Part shown: piece by piece, positions 44,667 to 56,255 of the stretch
How positions within the stretch are numbered: the first letter of the stretch is position 1
Layout of the letters: every line of letters starts with the position of its first letter
Source: Oscarella lobularis
Taxonomy: Eukaryota > Porifera > Homoscleromorpha > Homosclerophorida > Oscarellidae
Reading direction: 5' to 3'
Assembly (NCBI RefSeq): GCF_947507565.1
Contig: NC_089193.1
Location: 248,001-312,000 of the forward strand
Length of the DNA stretch: 64,000 nucleotides
Position numbers and translations under genes: made by a program
The notes under the pieces: model-generated
Database searches by the model: none
What the model was told of the DNA's origin: nothing
What the model saw: only the letters and a program-made list of their open reading frames with translations

Positions 44667-45584
44667 TTATATCGTGTGTTCAGTCATGCTTTCAAGCTCG
44701 TCATTGTTTACCCCCGAGCCTATGCCAAGTGCTATTATTTTAATCCCAGGAATTGCTTCAGCAATGCTGTCCGCGACCGGTCCTGGTCTAGAGTTCCAAT
44801 ATCTTTGTCCACCAGTAATTAAGAACAATTATTGGTTTTTGACTATTCAAGCGCATGCCCGCGTTCACCTTCAGAATTTGATCTCTGACCATTTCGAGGG
44901 CTTCACCTGTTGCTGCTCCTCCGCGTATGTGCGGTAAACATCGTAATAGATCTTCAAGCTTGTTCACGTCCTTATAATTTTTCTCAAACGCATTCAAGTC
45001 AACAACGACTTGTACTCCTGAAGAGAAGCCAGCCTGGTAATGTCGTTCCCATTGCAAGGGCTGCTGAAATGACATAGATGTAAGAGCAACTTGACCATAG
45101 CGTCAACAGCTTTGTTAGACTCGTCGGCAGATATGCTGCAAGAGCTGTCGACTACGACAACCAAAACGCGTTCGACCGGACTGGCGCCTTCCGAGCAAGG
45201 ACACGTGCAGGGAGAGAATGGGTAACGTTTGCGTCGCCCAGAACGCGAAAGCAGCCTTCCTATTTGATTCGTGATGTTTCTTGTCCACGCGTTCGGACTT
45301 GGCGGACCGCCCGTGGCGGTAGGGTCAACGTCGTCGCCAAGGGCTCGACTAAGTTTGATAGCACTGACAGAGTCCACCATCGTGATTTGCAGACCTGCAA
45401 AACCGCGGTTTAGAAACAAACAGTATCTTGTATGGACTAACAGTCGGGCACGTTGGCGCGTCTCTCTCTGCGGCGGGCAGTTCTTTCCCGTGGACACAAT
45501 TTGTCGAGTCCGGTCGTCCACAGCTAGATAGCCATTGGGGCAACGTGTGGCGTACACCATGCATGTCCGTTGCAGATTACGCAC
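44667..45584 (-). CDS. VWA-domain protein gene with an apparent frameshift
   Basis: The minus-strand frame from about 45584 encodes an N-terminal part with a cysteine cluster (PCTCPCSEG) and then the start of a von Willebrand factor A domain, with the MIDAS motif in VVVDSSCSISADES. A change of frame near 45075 (intron or indel) is followed by FSSGVQVVVDLN and GGAATGEALEMVRDQIL, which are typical VWA strand and helix segments. At 44820 one extra base shifts the frame. The expected strand reads IIVL, then in the next frame ITGGQRYW, and continues as GIKIIALGIGSG to a stop at 44667. VWA domains serve in adhesion and protein binding. With one or two frame breaks and no domain beyond the VWA, it may be a pseudogene, or the break may be an assembly error. 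It is convergent with the sialyltransferase gene, 75 bp apart. Confidence 0.6.
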
Positions 45585-45929
45585 TTCATTTCGGCTAGCT
45601 GATAGCTCTGTACTGAGCTAGTCTTACTCCAGGGATCTGCAAGTTCCTGCGGTCGCTTAGGAAACGTAATCGAATAGGAACTTACTATTCGTATACAAAC
45701 ACGGTCACATCCAGGTCCTGTTGATCTTCTTCGCGGTGGACTGTTTTGTTTCCTATTACCTAAGCAACGGTGACGGACAAATCTGGAGTGGAAGGGCGTT
45801 TCTGCGATTCAGAAAATGCACGCGTTTGTCTCTATAGAGCTCGAGACGTGTGAAGGAACGCAGGTCTACAACCCGATCCGCGCTTCCGATCGAAGGAACC
45901 GCGACGCGTTCGAAAGTGCCGTAAGACTT

Positions 45930-46335
45930 CGATCGGCCGCTGCCGATATCGAAACTATAGCTATACAAAACCGCCTTCGCGGCTGATGTTCGTAGGATAG
46001 ATTTTCTTCGACACCCGAAAGCGGCAAACGTTCGCGATCCCGCATCATTACTCGAACAAACTACGAGAGCTTTTGTCGAGCGGTCTCTAATTCCTTACGA
46101 AGATATCGCCATTTTACGCCAGATTTCGGCCCTCGCGACCGAAAACGGAGCCGTATTTCAGAGATTTCGAAACGAAACGACAAAAGCTCCCGTAGTTGCT
46201 TCGAGAGATGATAGGGATCTCGAACGATCGCCGCGCTTTCGGGACTCGTGGAAAAGAAAATTTGCGAGCGTAAGCCGCGAAAGGCGGCTTTGTCGCTGGT
46301 TTCGATAGATACCAGCGGCAGAGGTCTCTAAAAGG
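45930..46335. repeat. Imperfect inverted repeat, arms about 140 bp
   Basis: Left-arm sequence such as ACGAGAGCTTTTGTCG and ACCGCCTTCGCGGC is mirrored on the right by GACAAAAGCTCCCGT and GCCGCGAAAGGCGGC, with a spacer of about 90 bp around 46130. It looks like an old foldback element. No gene was seen from 45600 to 46780 otherwise. Confidence 0.65.
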
Positions 46336-46465
46336 CCTATCGCACAGGATGGTTTACGTCATTCTTACGTATCGAACTCTAATCACTGAAGGAACGCCTT
46401 TCCCTAGCAACGTCTGCCACGCCCTTACCACACCCCCACAGCCACATTCATTTCAGAGGAACTAT

Positions 46466-46700
46466 CTCTGTTTTTGATAGCGATAGGCCTAAGGGTTGGT
46501 CTTTCATATAGACTAGTGAAAGAATGTTAGGGAGAAAATTTGATATACACAGTTAGATAGAGAATTTAGAAATGGGGGGTGCAACAGCCTCAAGGACAGC
46601 AAAAAATTCTTCTGTATGCTGCTCTTACGTCATAGAAAAACGGCTCCTTAAGTAACGGTCTATTTTACTCCATACAGTAGCTCCTTAATTAATCTAGACA
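46466..46700 (+). repeat. Interspersed repeat shared with 6265-6510 (inverted there)
   Basis: The two places share TTTTTGATAGCGATAGGCCT at one end and AACGGCTCCTTAA and TCTATTTTACTC at the other, in opposite orientation. Only two copies lie in this window; both are next to Rpt-A sequence. Confidence 0.6.
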
Positions 46701-46784
46701 TACAGACCTACTGAATTGTGGGATGATGTACGTCGATTTGAATGTTGTTAAATAATCTTGGTTAGAGTGTGACTCCTAAGGCCT

Positions 46785-48590
46785 TGGCACGGCATTGGTG
46801 CATCCATCCAAATGACTAGAGTCCTTTCAGATCATGCACCCTAATGTATAAATTTAGTATTTCTCTATCCGTCCTACTCTGTTCAGTTAAACCTCTGACT
46901 GATTCCCAAGTGCCTGAAAAAGCTGCATGAGGTGAAATTCATGTAGAGATTGTACATCGAATGACATCTCCTGCCTTTTGCTGTCTATTGAGTGCACTTA
47001 ATATACTAGAAAAAATTTTCAGAACAAAAAACGTAGCTCTAACGCTTTCCTAAGACGTTTCTTACGTTTACGAGGAAATCGCCTAACGCAACATCATCGT
47101 AAAGCAATCCAGCGTTGAGGAGGTCGAAACGCTGTCTTGCAGTTGGAAGCTCGACGCTGCCCGGTGCGCCAAACATCAAGAAAGCTCGGACACGTTTGGT
47201 TTCGACGTCCATCTTTGTTTAGCGTGCTCGACGTAAAATGTTTTCTCGCTAGTCTCCGACGATTCTGCGATTAAGGCGATCGATTGTCCCTAAACACAAC
47301 TAAATATTGATGGAAAACCGACGGAACCGGCGTCAAAGCGGTTCAGACAGCATTCGAAGCGAAACGCAGGTAAACGAGCGCGTTCCTCTTGATTCTACGA
47401 GCGAAAACAATGTAAGAGTGGCTCTCTGCTTCGACTCTAAGGCCCTAAACTGATATTACACGAATCTACGACTCGATATCGCGAGTCCTCTATTTTACAA
47501 CGATTCCATCCAGTTCGCCGCGTTCCTTTCGAAACGCGTTCTCGATCGAATAAGGAGGAATGTTTCTTGTCGCCTTTCAACGCGTTTTCTTCGCGTTGCA
47601 TCGAGATCGTGAGCCAAACGCTGACGTCACATGTCCGACATCTTGCCCATGCACGCGTGCACGTGCTCGTCTCTTGTTTCCTTTATTTTTTGGGACAAAC
47701 GCTGCACGCGCGTGATCGTTCCAAATCTTTCCTTATTTGGTTACGCGCAGAGGTGCAAACAGCAGCGCTCTCTCTCGTGACATCGCTGCGGTTAATTACG
47801 CACACCCGACGTCCAATGAGAGAAAAGTTTGCGTCATCGTTCGCGAGGGAGTACATAAAGTCGTGCACGGCGCTCTCCCCCTTTACGTAACCCCGTCGCT
47901 TGAGAACTCGCTCGTACGCTTGGTTAGTCGTTGGAAGACAGGGAGCCATAGGGGCGAGCGATATTCCGACGCATCGTCCTGGAGCAACGGTGCGAAAGTG
48001 ATTAGAGGCACATCTCTAAGACCTCTAGGGGCTTTCGCACCGGGAAAACACGCTCCGTCTTACACGGGACAGCGTCGGCGTTCGCCGGCTCTCCTCCACG
48101 TCGAGCACACGATGAGCGGGCCTCTTCGGCGGTGGCGATAGCCGTCTCCCGGGGTGGCAACGAACCTCGGAGGCTCACTTATGGTGGGTTCTGATCTAAT
48201 TCATGCCGTAGGTGAGGGTCGGCTGGGTTGCGAAGCGTCTGGACCTCCACGTGGTGCGACCTGGGTCAAACACAGACGCGCTTCATTTAGCCTTTTTTGG
48301 TAAGTACGTAGTTATTTTGTACGGATACTGGCTTTGTTTGTCTAGATTTCAGCTCGCGAAAAGGCTTCGACGAAGAAGGTCGTTTTGCTATCCGATACGG
48401 TGTTAGTTGGAGGTGTGACGTTTTATCTCTTATTTTTTCACTACCTCATGCTTCGACTCACACTGCAATTGCGTTTTTTTGTTTTTGTCTTTCCATACTG
48501 TAGTTTTGATAGGTTTTAGGCGTATAGTATTAGTGAAGAACATGTTGCTATATAAACATGCAGCCGGGAATCACGTATCGCGTGCAACTA
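46785..48590 (+). repeat. Rpt-A, full-length copy (about 1.8 kb)
   Basis: It is aligned by eye end to end with 59520-61375, from CCTTGGCACGGCATTGGTGC to TATAAACATGCAGCCGGGAA. Partial copies lie at 5700, 12795, 19965, 20560, 21640 and 25690-29215. It holds a strongly paired hairpin at 47989-48041 (stem GGTGCGAAAG / CTTTCGCACC, inner stem TAGAGG / CCTCTA). It also has frames kept open in several copies (47567-47890; 47737-48141) and a TATA-like box near its 3' end. I found no TG...CA ends, poly(A) tail or clear target duplication, so its class is unknown. Confidence 0.75.
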
Positions 48591-48851
48591 ATTCTCTAGC
48601 ATTTTATGTTGGTACTTTGGCACATGTTTGATGAGTCTTCTTCTTACCTGTACTTTTTGGGTTTGTTTTTGTTGATGAATGCTGTTTTACCACGGAAGTT
48701 TATTTTCTGTGATACGTTATTGACAAAAAATTATTTTCTCGTCTGTTTCGAACGTCTTCTTTTTTTAAAGGTTTTTTTGGCCAATTTTTATAATTTCCCA
48801 ATAAATTGAACTTATTACTAGGAGAATACGTGCATTGCCTTATGTTGGGAG

Positions 48852-48932
48852 CCCGTATGTCCGGGTAGGGTAAGCCACTTTTCAAGAAAAAAACGAGAAA
48901 AACCGTTTACTCTACCCAGACATACGGGTCAC
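48852..48932. repeat. Small inverted-repeat element
   Basis: CCCGTATGTCCGGGTAGGGT and its near complement ACTCTACCCAGACATACGGG bracket about 35 bp. The element lies between Rpt-A and the end of the ankyrin-Roc gene. The flanking 48600-49100 is AT-rich with no gene evident. Confidence 0.65.
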
Positions 48933-49103
48933 TGCGGTAATGAAAATGCCTTTTAAACTTTTATTATTAAATTACCAAAACGTAGAGAAGTAAATTTTGC
49001 CAAATACTTCTAAAAAGAATGTTATGAGAACCCCATAGAAATCTCACAGTTTGCTTAGCTTGTGAGAAACAAATGAAAATACTAAAATTTAAAAAAAGAC
49101 TGT

Positions 49104-52100
49104 CTACATACGTGGACACAGTTCTTCATACTTCTTTTGAATAATATATCGCCCGACGTTCATTTGACCAAACAACCCCAGAAGTAGACTTACTTTTGGT
49201 TCTTCTTCTCGCCTCTTCTTCCACAACCTCAGCGCTCTAAATCGCCGATCAGCAACGTCCTTTGTCTCTTCGCAAATGTTACTACGCTCATTCCCGCTGA
49301 TATGAAAATGTAGACAGATCTCACCCAGATCTGTATCGTCGACAACAGCGCAAGCCTTTAGTAACCCATCCGACACCGGCTCGTCATTGGCGGGAAAAGA
49401 GCCTAAATAAAGAATATTAATTTCCTTTCTTTTTCAAAAGGACGAAGACCTGAAGGAAACTCCAATTCAGCGGCAAGGATTACTAAGTCTCGGACGCAAC
49501 AAACGTTATCTCCTTCTGGTCGAATGGAAAATATCTTGTGATCGAGAGAGCTGCTACCGACTTTCTGATCGACTTCACTTGATGAATACAGAGCCGGGTC
49601 TGCATTTAGTTGCTTTAGATGATAACTGTCCAAATAGAACCAGTTGAGAATGACTCCCGGACTTCGTTTGTCGCACACTGTAGCGATCTTGGACTGGAGC
49701 TCGTGGACGAATTCCTTCGCCACGGCTTCACAGTCGTCTTTGCTCGACCAGCGGAGGACTAAGTCAATGCAGTGATGCCCTTTCTTTATGCCCATTGTGA
49801 TGAGACACTGGATCACTTTGCTACCGACAATCTTTATCAATCTGATGCCGTCTTTCCACACGATATGGCTGACGTTAGCCATGCGAGAGCAGCGAGACTG
49901 GAGAATGACGAATGACGAGGGCGAGATTATGTCGACAGACTCAGTGCACTCGTATCGTTGGCCACGATATACGTCAAACGTCGAATCTTCAATCCAAGTG
50001 ACGTAGGGTATTTTGTCGTTAAGAAGAGCGATTATCTGATACATTCCTCCTTCGAGGGAAAGGCACAGTTCGAGAAAGAGAAGAACTTCAATTGCTTCAT
50101 CGGCTGCCACGACGAATGGAGAGGGCGTGCCTTTCTTACTCAGATAACATTCGAATGCTCTTAGAGCTGATTCGATGTCTTCCTTTGACGCTTTGCCGAA
50201 TTTTTCACGTGGCATGCCGAAGAGGAAATAGTGAGGAGCAAGAAGAGGACCAATGACGTTGCGACAAAGCCAGACGGGTCGAATGCAAATACGACGACCC
50301 AAATTAATTATCTACGTCAAAATAATTAAAATTATTAACCGATAAGTATTTACTTACTATTCCAGATGACTCGAGATATTCAACGGCGACTTTTTTCTCG
50401 TCTTCATTTAAAGTTAGGCCGACGTCTTCAGCGACCCACTTCTCAAATTCGTCTCTCGTAAGAAAATGCGCCAATTGACTTTCTCTCTTCTCGTCAGGAA
50501 GAGAGAGATACCGTTCAATGGCGTGGCACAGTTTGGGAACATCATCCGCTGTCTGGGGACAGAAAATATTGCTCAAGTGAAAAAGAGACTTCTCTAGCTG
50601 TCATTTACCTTGAGCATTTCTTCACGAATTCGCTTCATTTTTTCTCGGCAGTCTTTCATGCGATCTGATTGGCTCGTGCTGCAATCCATTTCGATAACGT
50701 GGGAAATTTCAAACGTGTTTTCGAATTTTTTCTGAAGACGCTCTGCGACTTGTTCCAGTTCGAAGCGTACTTCGACTCCCGCCTCTTCTTTTAAAGCAAA
50801 TAGATTGAAGATGACGACGAGACGAATGCGCGATTTCAAGTCAGTAGGAAGCGTCCGCAATGAAGCCTTGACGAACGCACACCAAAATTGTCCTTCTTCT
50901 AAAAGACGACAAACGCATTCTGATGAAATTTTTTCTCGAATTGGTAGGACAAGAATGAATATTGTATTTGATTTTTGAAAGAAGAGACCGTGTGCACTGT
51001 GGAATGTCGGTTGAGCACCAAAGTCCCACCACGATCCTTTGCCAACGTCCTCTTTCTCGCAATTATGGATATCGACACCGGGTGTGCGATCTTCTTCTTT
51101 GGGCGGGGGTTGATTGAGTTGAAGAAGAGAATTCACCAACGTCGTCTTTCCGGCCCTTTCGTACCCAACTATGCAGACTTTTATCGAATCCGGTCGAACC
51201 ATTTCTCGTTGAAGAACGGAAAATCGGACGCCGTCCTATTACATACAGTACATACATAGTGAAACTGAATCACAACGATGACGTACGTAATGTCGTCGAA
51301 GGAGAGCTCTTGTTTCACCTTTATGCGCAACTTCATGAGGCTTTTTTCCGTCCTGGAGTTAACATCTATAGATTCTAATGAATTCACTAGAATAAATTGT
51401 CACCTCATCGTGACACATGACGTCAACACCGTTCTTAATCAATAGATCTATAATTATTGTCTGGTTTAAATAATGATTTGCAGCCATATGCAAAGCATTT
51501 CGCTTTCTCTACAATATCTGATAAGAAATTGACTGAGAGAAATAAGATATTTTACTAACCTTGTCTCTAGCAAAAAGATTAGCTCCTAATTCAATGAGAG
51601 TCTGAATGACGGTGAAAGAAAGATGTTCATCACATGCGTACAATAAGGGCGTCCTTCCCACCTAAATATAGAATAGCAGATAAAAATGATAAATATCGAA
51701 AGAATAGAACCTCATCAACACACTCGATATCAACGCCTTTCTCAATAACAAGATATTGAAGAACATCTTTCACGTCATCTCCCCACTGTGTGAGATTGGT
51801 CGCATAAAACAAAGCCGTCTTCCCAAACTGAATAAAAAAGACGCCAATATGTTGATTGACTTTTTAGCAAATAAAGGATATCTCACGTGATCTTTCGCAC
51901 GACAGTCACCTCCTTTTTCACTCAAGTAGCGAACTTTTGCTGAACGATCAATGAAACTTTCACACGCCATCATAAAAGGCGTTATGCCCCTCTGGAGATG
52001 AAATAAGAAAAAAAAGAAACCACAAGTGAAATTCTCCAACCTTATTGACGTTATTGATATCAGCGTTGTGTTGTAAAAGCCATTTCGTTCCAAAAAAGGT

Positions 52101-53104
52101 TCCATACTCGCAGGCACGATGCAGGGGAGTGTTCCCAAACTATTACATATATTCCAAATGTAGCAAACAACAGCACATAATATTTCACCTTATCAATAGC
52201 GTTTACACTCAATTTCTTTTCATTCACAAGATAATTTAAAATCTCGTCTGCTTTTCCTGATGACAAAAATTGATTTCCAGCTGCCCAAACCTATAAATCA
52301 AAATTATTTTTGCCAGAGTGATGATATTAATTCTGCTACAATATCATCTGCTGACAAAATGTAGCCATGCTCTTCGAGATAGAGCATTTTCTGCATTCCG
52401 TCAACGGAACTTCGACAGGCATGAAAATATGGCGTACGTCCATTCTAAAAAAAGGGAAGTGATTAGTGCAATCATCTGAAATCAATTCCAAGTCGTACTG
52501 ATGTGCCGTCTTTCACGTTGACATATGCACCGTGACTGACGAGCCATTCAACGCCAAAAATATTTCCCCACTTGCACGCACAGTGAAGTGGGCGAACTTG
52601 AAACTGCAACCGCGCATCAATAAAATAATTAATTATTTTACCAATTCATAACGTATTCATACCCCTCTTGATTTCGCTTCAATGTGTTGATTCTTTTGCA
52701 AAAGCGCGTAACTGAGCCATTTATCGGCTTCTTCCGCCGACTCAAACACTCGTCCCGCCACATAGTGAACTAATGACAAATGAGACTCGTTCTAACGAAA
52801 ATGAGAATGCAATTGTTTGCAGCAACGAAAAACGCATCCATTCCATACCTGCTCAGACCGAAATCCTTTTTCCGTAGACAGAAAAATCGCTAAATCAGCG
52901 AGCATTTCCTTCTCAATTATCGTCGTCAATCGATCGATCGGGATCGGCGTCTGTCAGACATATTCAATGAATAACGACTTAGTTTCGCGACAAAAAGAAG
53001 TTCGTCTTCGAAACGACTATTCTTCTATTTGATAGTCCACCGCGGCTTCTTACAAGAGGCGGATCCACGGCGTTCTTCTCTTCTTTCGTCGAAGCGGCCC
53101 CCAT
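49104..53104 (-). CDS. Ankyrin-Roc-COR-death domain protein, probably N-myristoylated
   Basis: The start at 53104 begins MGAAST, a good N-myristoylation signal, in a 51-nt exon with a GTAAGA donor. A second exon (from 52950) and about nine ankyrin-repeat exons follow down to 51400, typically one repeat per exon (HCACKWGNIFGVEWLVSHG, GNTPLHRACEYG, GRTPLLYACDEH, ALHMAANHYL). A Roc GTPase domain (about 51235-50594) has the P-loop GYERAGKTTLV. COR exons follow at 50576-50304 and about 50302-49425 (WLCRNVIGPLLAP, LLFLELC). The last exon (about 49403-49104) encodes a death domain (LKACAVVDDTDLGEICLHF to KKYEELCP). This layout resembles the DAPK family without the kinase, or sponge ROCO-death proteins. 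Its expected role is death or immune-type signalling at membranes. The stop at 49104 overlaps a possible donor (GTATGTAG), so the gene could extend. Confidence 0.82.
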
Positions 53105-53109
53105 TATTC

Positions 53110-56100
53110 ACACGTATGCGCACGAAAGGGCAGTTAGGTTAGAGCACGCTAAGAGAATAAAGAAAGCCTCACCTTTGGCTCACATCCCAACAACAAGCTC
53201 TCCTATTTCGTCCGAATCCACTCGCATCGCGGCGATCGTTGGTGTTCTCAGCTGGCGAATACCTTCTAATTGCGAGTTTCTTCACGCTTAGACGGGAAAA
53301 GAGTGCATCAACGGCTCGGAAAGGCAAATAACGGAGCTTTTACCAATAGATGTCCCGTATCATACATATGCAGTCGCGCGAATGAACGACCTGCTATCGT
53401 CCGGACGCACATACGTCAAAATTCTTTTTATGTGCATGCATCAAAGAAGAAAACATAAACACCATGAAGACCTATACTGTTTGAGAGAGACAAAACAAAC
53501 AAACAAACAAACAAACAAACCCAAATAGTGAGTACGTACCATAAAAGCAGACGGAAACATGACGAAGACAGATTCTCGGTATGAACTCATTCAAACTCGT
53601 ACTCGTTCAGCACCTCATATAGTCCCTGCGAGGGAACGACAGCAAACGCCCGGTAGACGTTTGCGTTCTCCTCCAGCACAGCAACATCGATTGTAACTTT
53701 CAGATCGTCGTTGTAGAAAAGTTCCACTGTGAACTCGACGAAGAGGCTAAAGGTAGAATTATCAGGCAGGGGCTTAGCGTTGAAAGAGTATTCGTTCGTT
53801 TTGTTTGGCGCATCAACTAAATGGCACATTAATAATTTCAAATAGAGTTTCAGAGAGATTTCTTTTGCTCATTTCTATGCCTTCAGTAATGCATCGAGGA
53901 TTAAAGACAGGTTGTTTCTATATTACATCGAGTCAGTTTGTGAAACTTATCTCATTTTGTATGTGGAAATTTTGCCCTATACAGATGACCATGCGACCAT
54001 GCATGCAAAAGAAACTGTGATTTTCCAAAATTTAAAGAAGTCTATTATGAGCATCTTCATTGCCTTTACTCTCCATAGACGCACTATTGGCGCACTGCAG
54101 ACGAAGGTAGAAGCAATATCAGTACATGAATATATTCAAATGTTGAGGTGAAAGTAACGGATAAATGGCTTCAACAGTCGAAACCGTCGCTTCCTCTCCT
54201 AGTCAGGTGGCGTCGCATTAAAAAATAATAGCAGTACACTCAGAATTTGTCAATGGAAAGAGCTTGTGACTGTAGAATTGGTCAAAGAATCCAAAACATT
54301 CGATGCTTTATTGATGAACGTACACCTCGAGCTCAAAAACTAATCATGCACAGAAGGTAAAAGACAAAAGCCGTGTTTTGAGGCTAAGATCTAATTAACG
54401 CAAGTTTCTGTAAAGTGATGCGACTCCGCCTGAGGACAGAATAGCCAGAGTGACACCTTTAGTTTCATCGTCACAACTAAGTGTTCTTGTTCTGTCTTGG
54501 GATAGTACCGTTTTAAAAACTACACTTTGCGCGATAATCGATAAAGACGTTCTAAGCTACATGTACTAGGGTACCGTGAACGTATTCCTTCGAAAAACTT
54601 TCTGCCAGTTGAAAGACCCCATTGTGGAAAATAAAACAGTAGAGACCAACGCAAGAAGAACGTCATTGAATCGGCCGGATGAGGTTGTCACCGATTGAAT
54701 AAAATCTTTTTAGCTGAGGCAGTGACCCTTGTACTTAAGAGGACTCACAGGACGCTGCACTAGCTGAGCCAATAATGCACAAAGATCGTCGTCGCCTCGT
54801 AGACCACAGCTCTTTTCGTACGAGTCCTATACGAATTGATGACCTAACTAGCTTCGCTTCCATCTGAGCGTAATGTTTTTAGCTTGTTCTCAAATAGCGT
54901 TCATTATAGCTTCCTCATCTATTAGCGGCAAACTCGTCAATTATAAAAGAGCCTAATCACTTGCACGTTTGAACGAAGCCAGGCGTTTACCGCAAACTTC
55001 GTTAGCTGGGAGAGGCCTGGGGCCTGGGGCCGATCGAGTCACGCCACTCACACAAACATAACACGAAATCAACTTCGTTACCCACGCAGGCTTCCCACAA
55101 ACTGCGTTAGTCACCAGCTAACGAAGTTCACGAGAGAGAAGCAAACGAAGATCTTGGGCAGTCGCGGCATGCAGCTATCGCTTCCGATGAAGTTCAAAGT
55201 TACGCTGACTGCGAACACCTGTTTGCTGACTGCAAACACCTGTTTGCAATAGGAAGTTATTAATACGATTGACACATTCCGTTGCCTTCACAATGGCAAA
55301 CGTCCAGCTACAGTTTACTTAATATCGACGGGCATGGATACTAGCCAGGCCTCTTCCAAGAACATCGCTCACCCATCTTAAATTGATATGTACGACGGAC
55401 GCAGTGATTGACGGGTATGCAAACAATTACGCTCATCTAATAATAACATCCGGAGGCCAACTGAAGCTGTAGTCCCAGACCCTCCCCGTAGTGATATTAA
55501 CGGAGGGGGAGGGGCTGGGGACGAGACTAGGAACGGCGGCGCTTCGTAGAAAACCGCTTAGGTAGACCATGTATGGTCAAACGGCGGCGCCTCGTAGAAA
55601 ACCGCTTAGGTAGACCATGTATGGTCAAAGATTCGAGCAACCAATTGGGGCTAACAGTATAAAAAGAAACGGTCTTCTTCGTCTTTCATAATCTGTTCTA
55701 TGCCTGCAGTTGAGAGAATTTATTTCTGCGGAAGGATAAATAAGGTTTTCTTGCGAGCATTTGATGGCGAGAAAGAGTAAGAACTGCATGAGATCATCAT
55801 GTGTAACCCGGGAATAGCGCTCCGGATTCCAACGTTTCGACCCGTCATACATGCACTATATTTGCATGAAGTTTGGCATGGGGTACTTCGTAAAAGCCGG
55901 TCGGTAACGACAACTCATACCTGCAAGCTTGTATACGTACCGCAGAGGTTCGTTTCGAAGATAATCTAATTATTAACCGCGACACAGCTAGACTTTGTCT
56001 CGGTAGTCTTCTGTTGATTGAGAGAGTCAATCTTCTCGAAGGTCATTGTTTCAGCTAGAAGAGGTTATTCGATCGTGATAGTAAATATTTTGGCAAAGCA

Positions 56101-56250
56101 AAGCTCGGACCATAGATATCGGACGTATAGTGTACACACTAGTCTTGCATTAGAATGGAAACTCGTATGGAGCTAGGATGTTTGTGCGACGCAAATATTT
56201 ACTATCTGTGTATTTATCCGACTAATAGAACTAAACTCAGCTTTCATATA
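53110..56250. other. Intergenic: unassigned frames, (CAAA)n, repeats
   Basis: A (CAAA)n tract lies at about 53492-53520. A minus frame at 53841-53587 (SLFVEFTVELFYNDDLKV to EYEFE) and a plus frame at 53912-54151 (LILYVEILPYTDDHA) look mildly coding but are isolated, and no family is recognised. About 54495-54800 is a diverged copy of 18700-19020. At 55466-55530 a short inverted pair (CAGACCCTCCCC / GGGGAGGGGCTGG) precedes two direct copies of a 48-bp unit starting ACGGCGGCGC (about 55533-55629). The rest shows nothing recognisable. Confidence 0.5.
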
Positions 56251-56255
56251 TAGGC

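Noticed and set aside
46785-48590. Rpt-A as a solo LTR
   Set aside because: No TG/CA ends, target duplication, primer-binding site or polypurine tract could be found at the boundaries of the two full copies; left as unclassified.
48606-48809. Plus frame rich in Phe/Leu after Rpt-A
   Set aside because: AT-rich composition, no splice or conservation support; probably chance.
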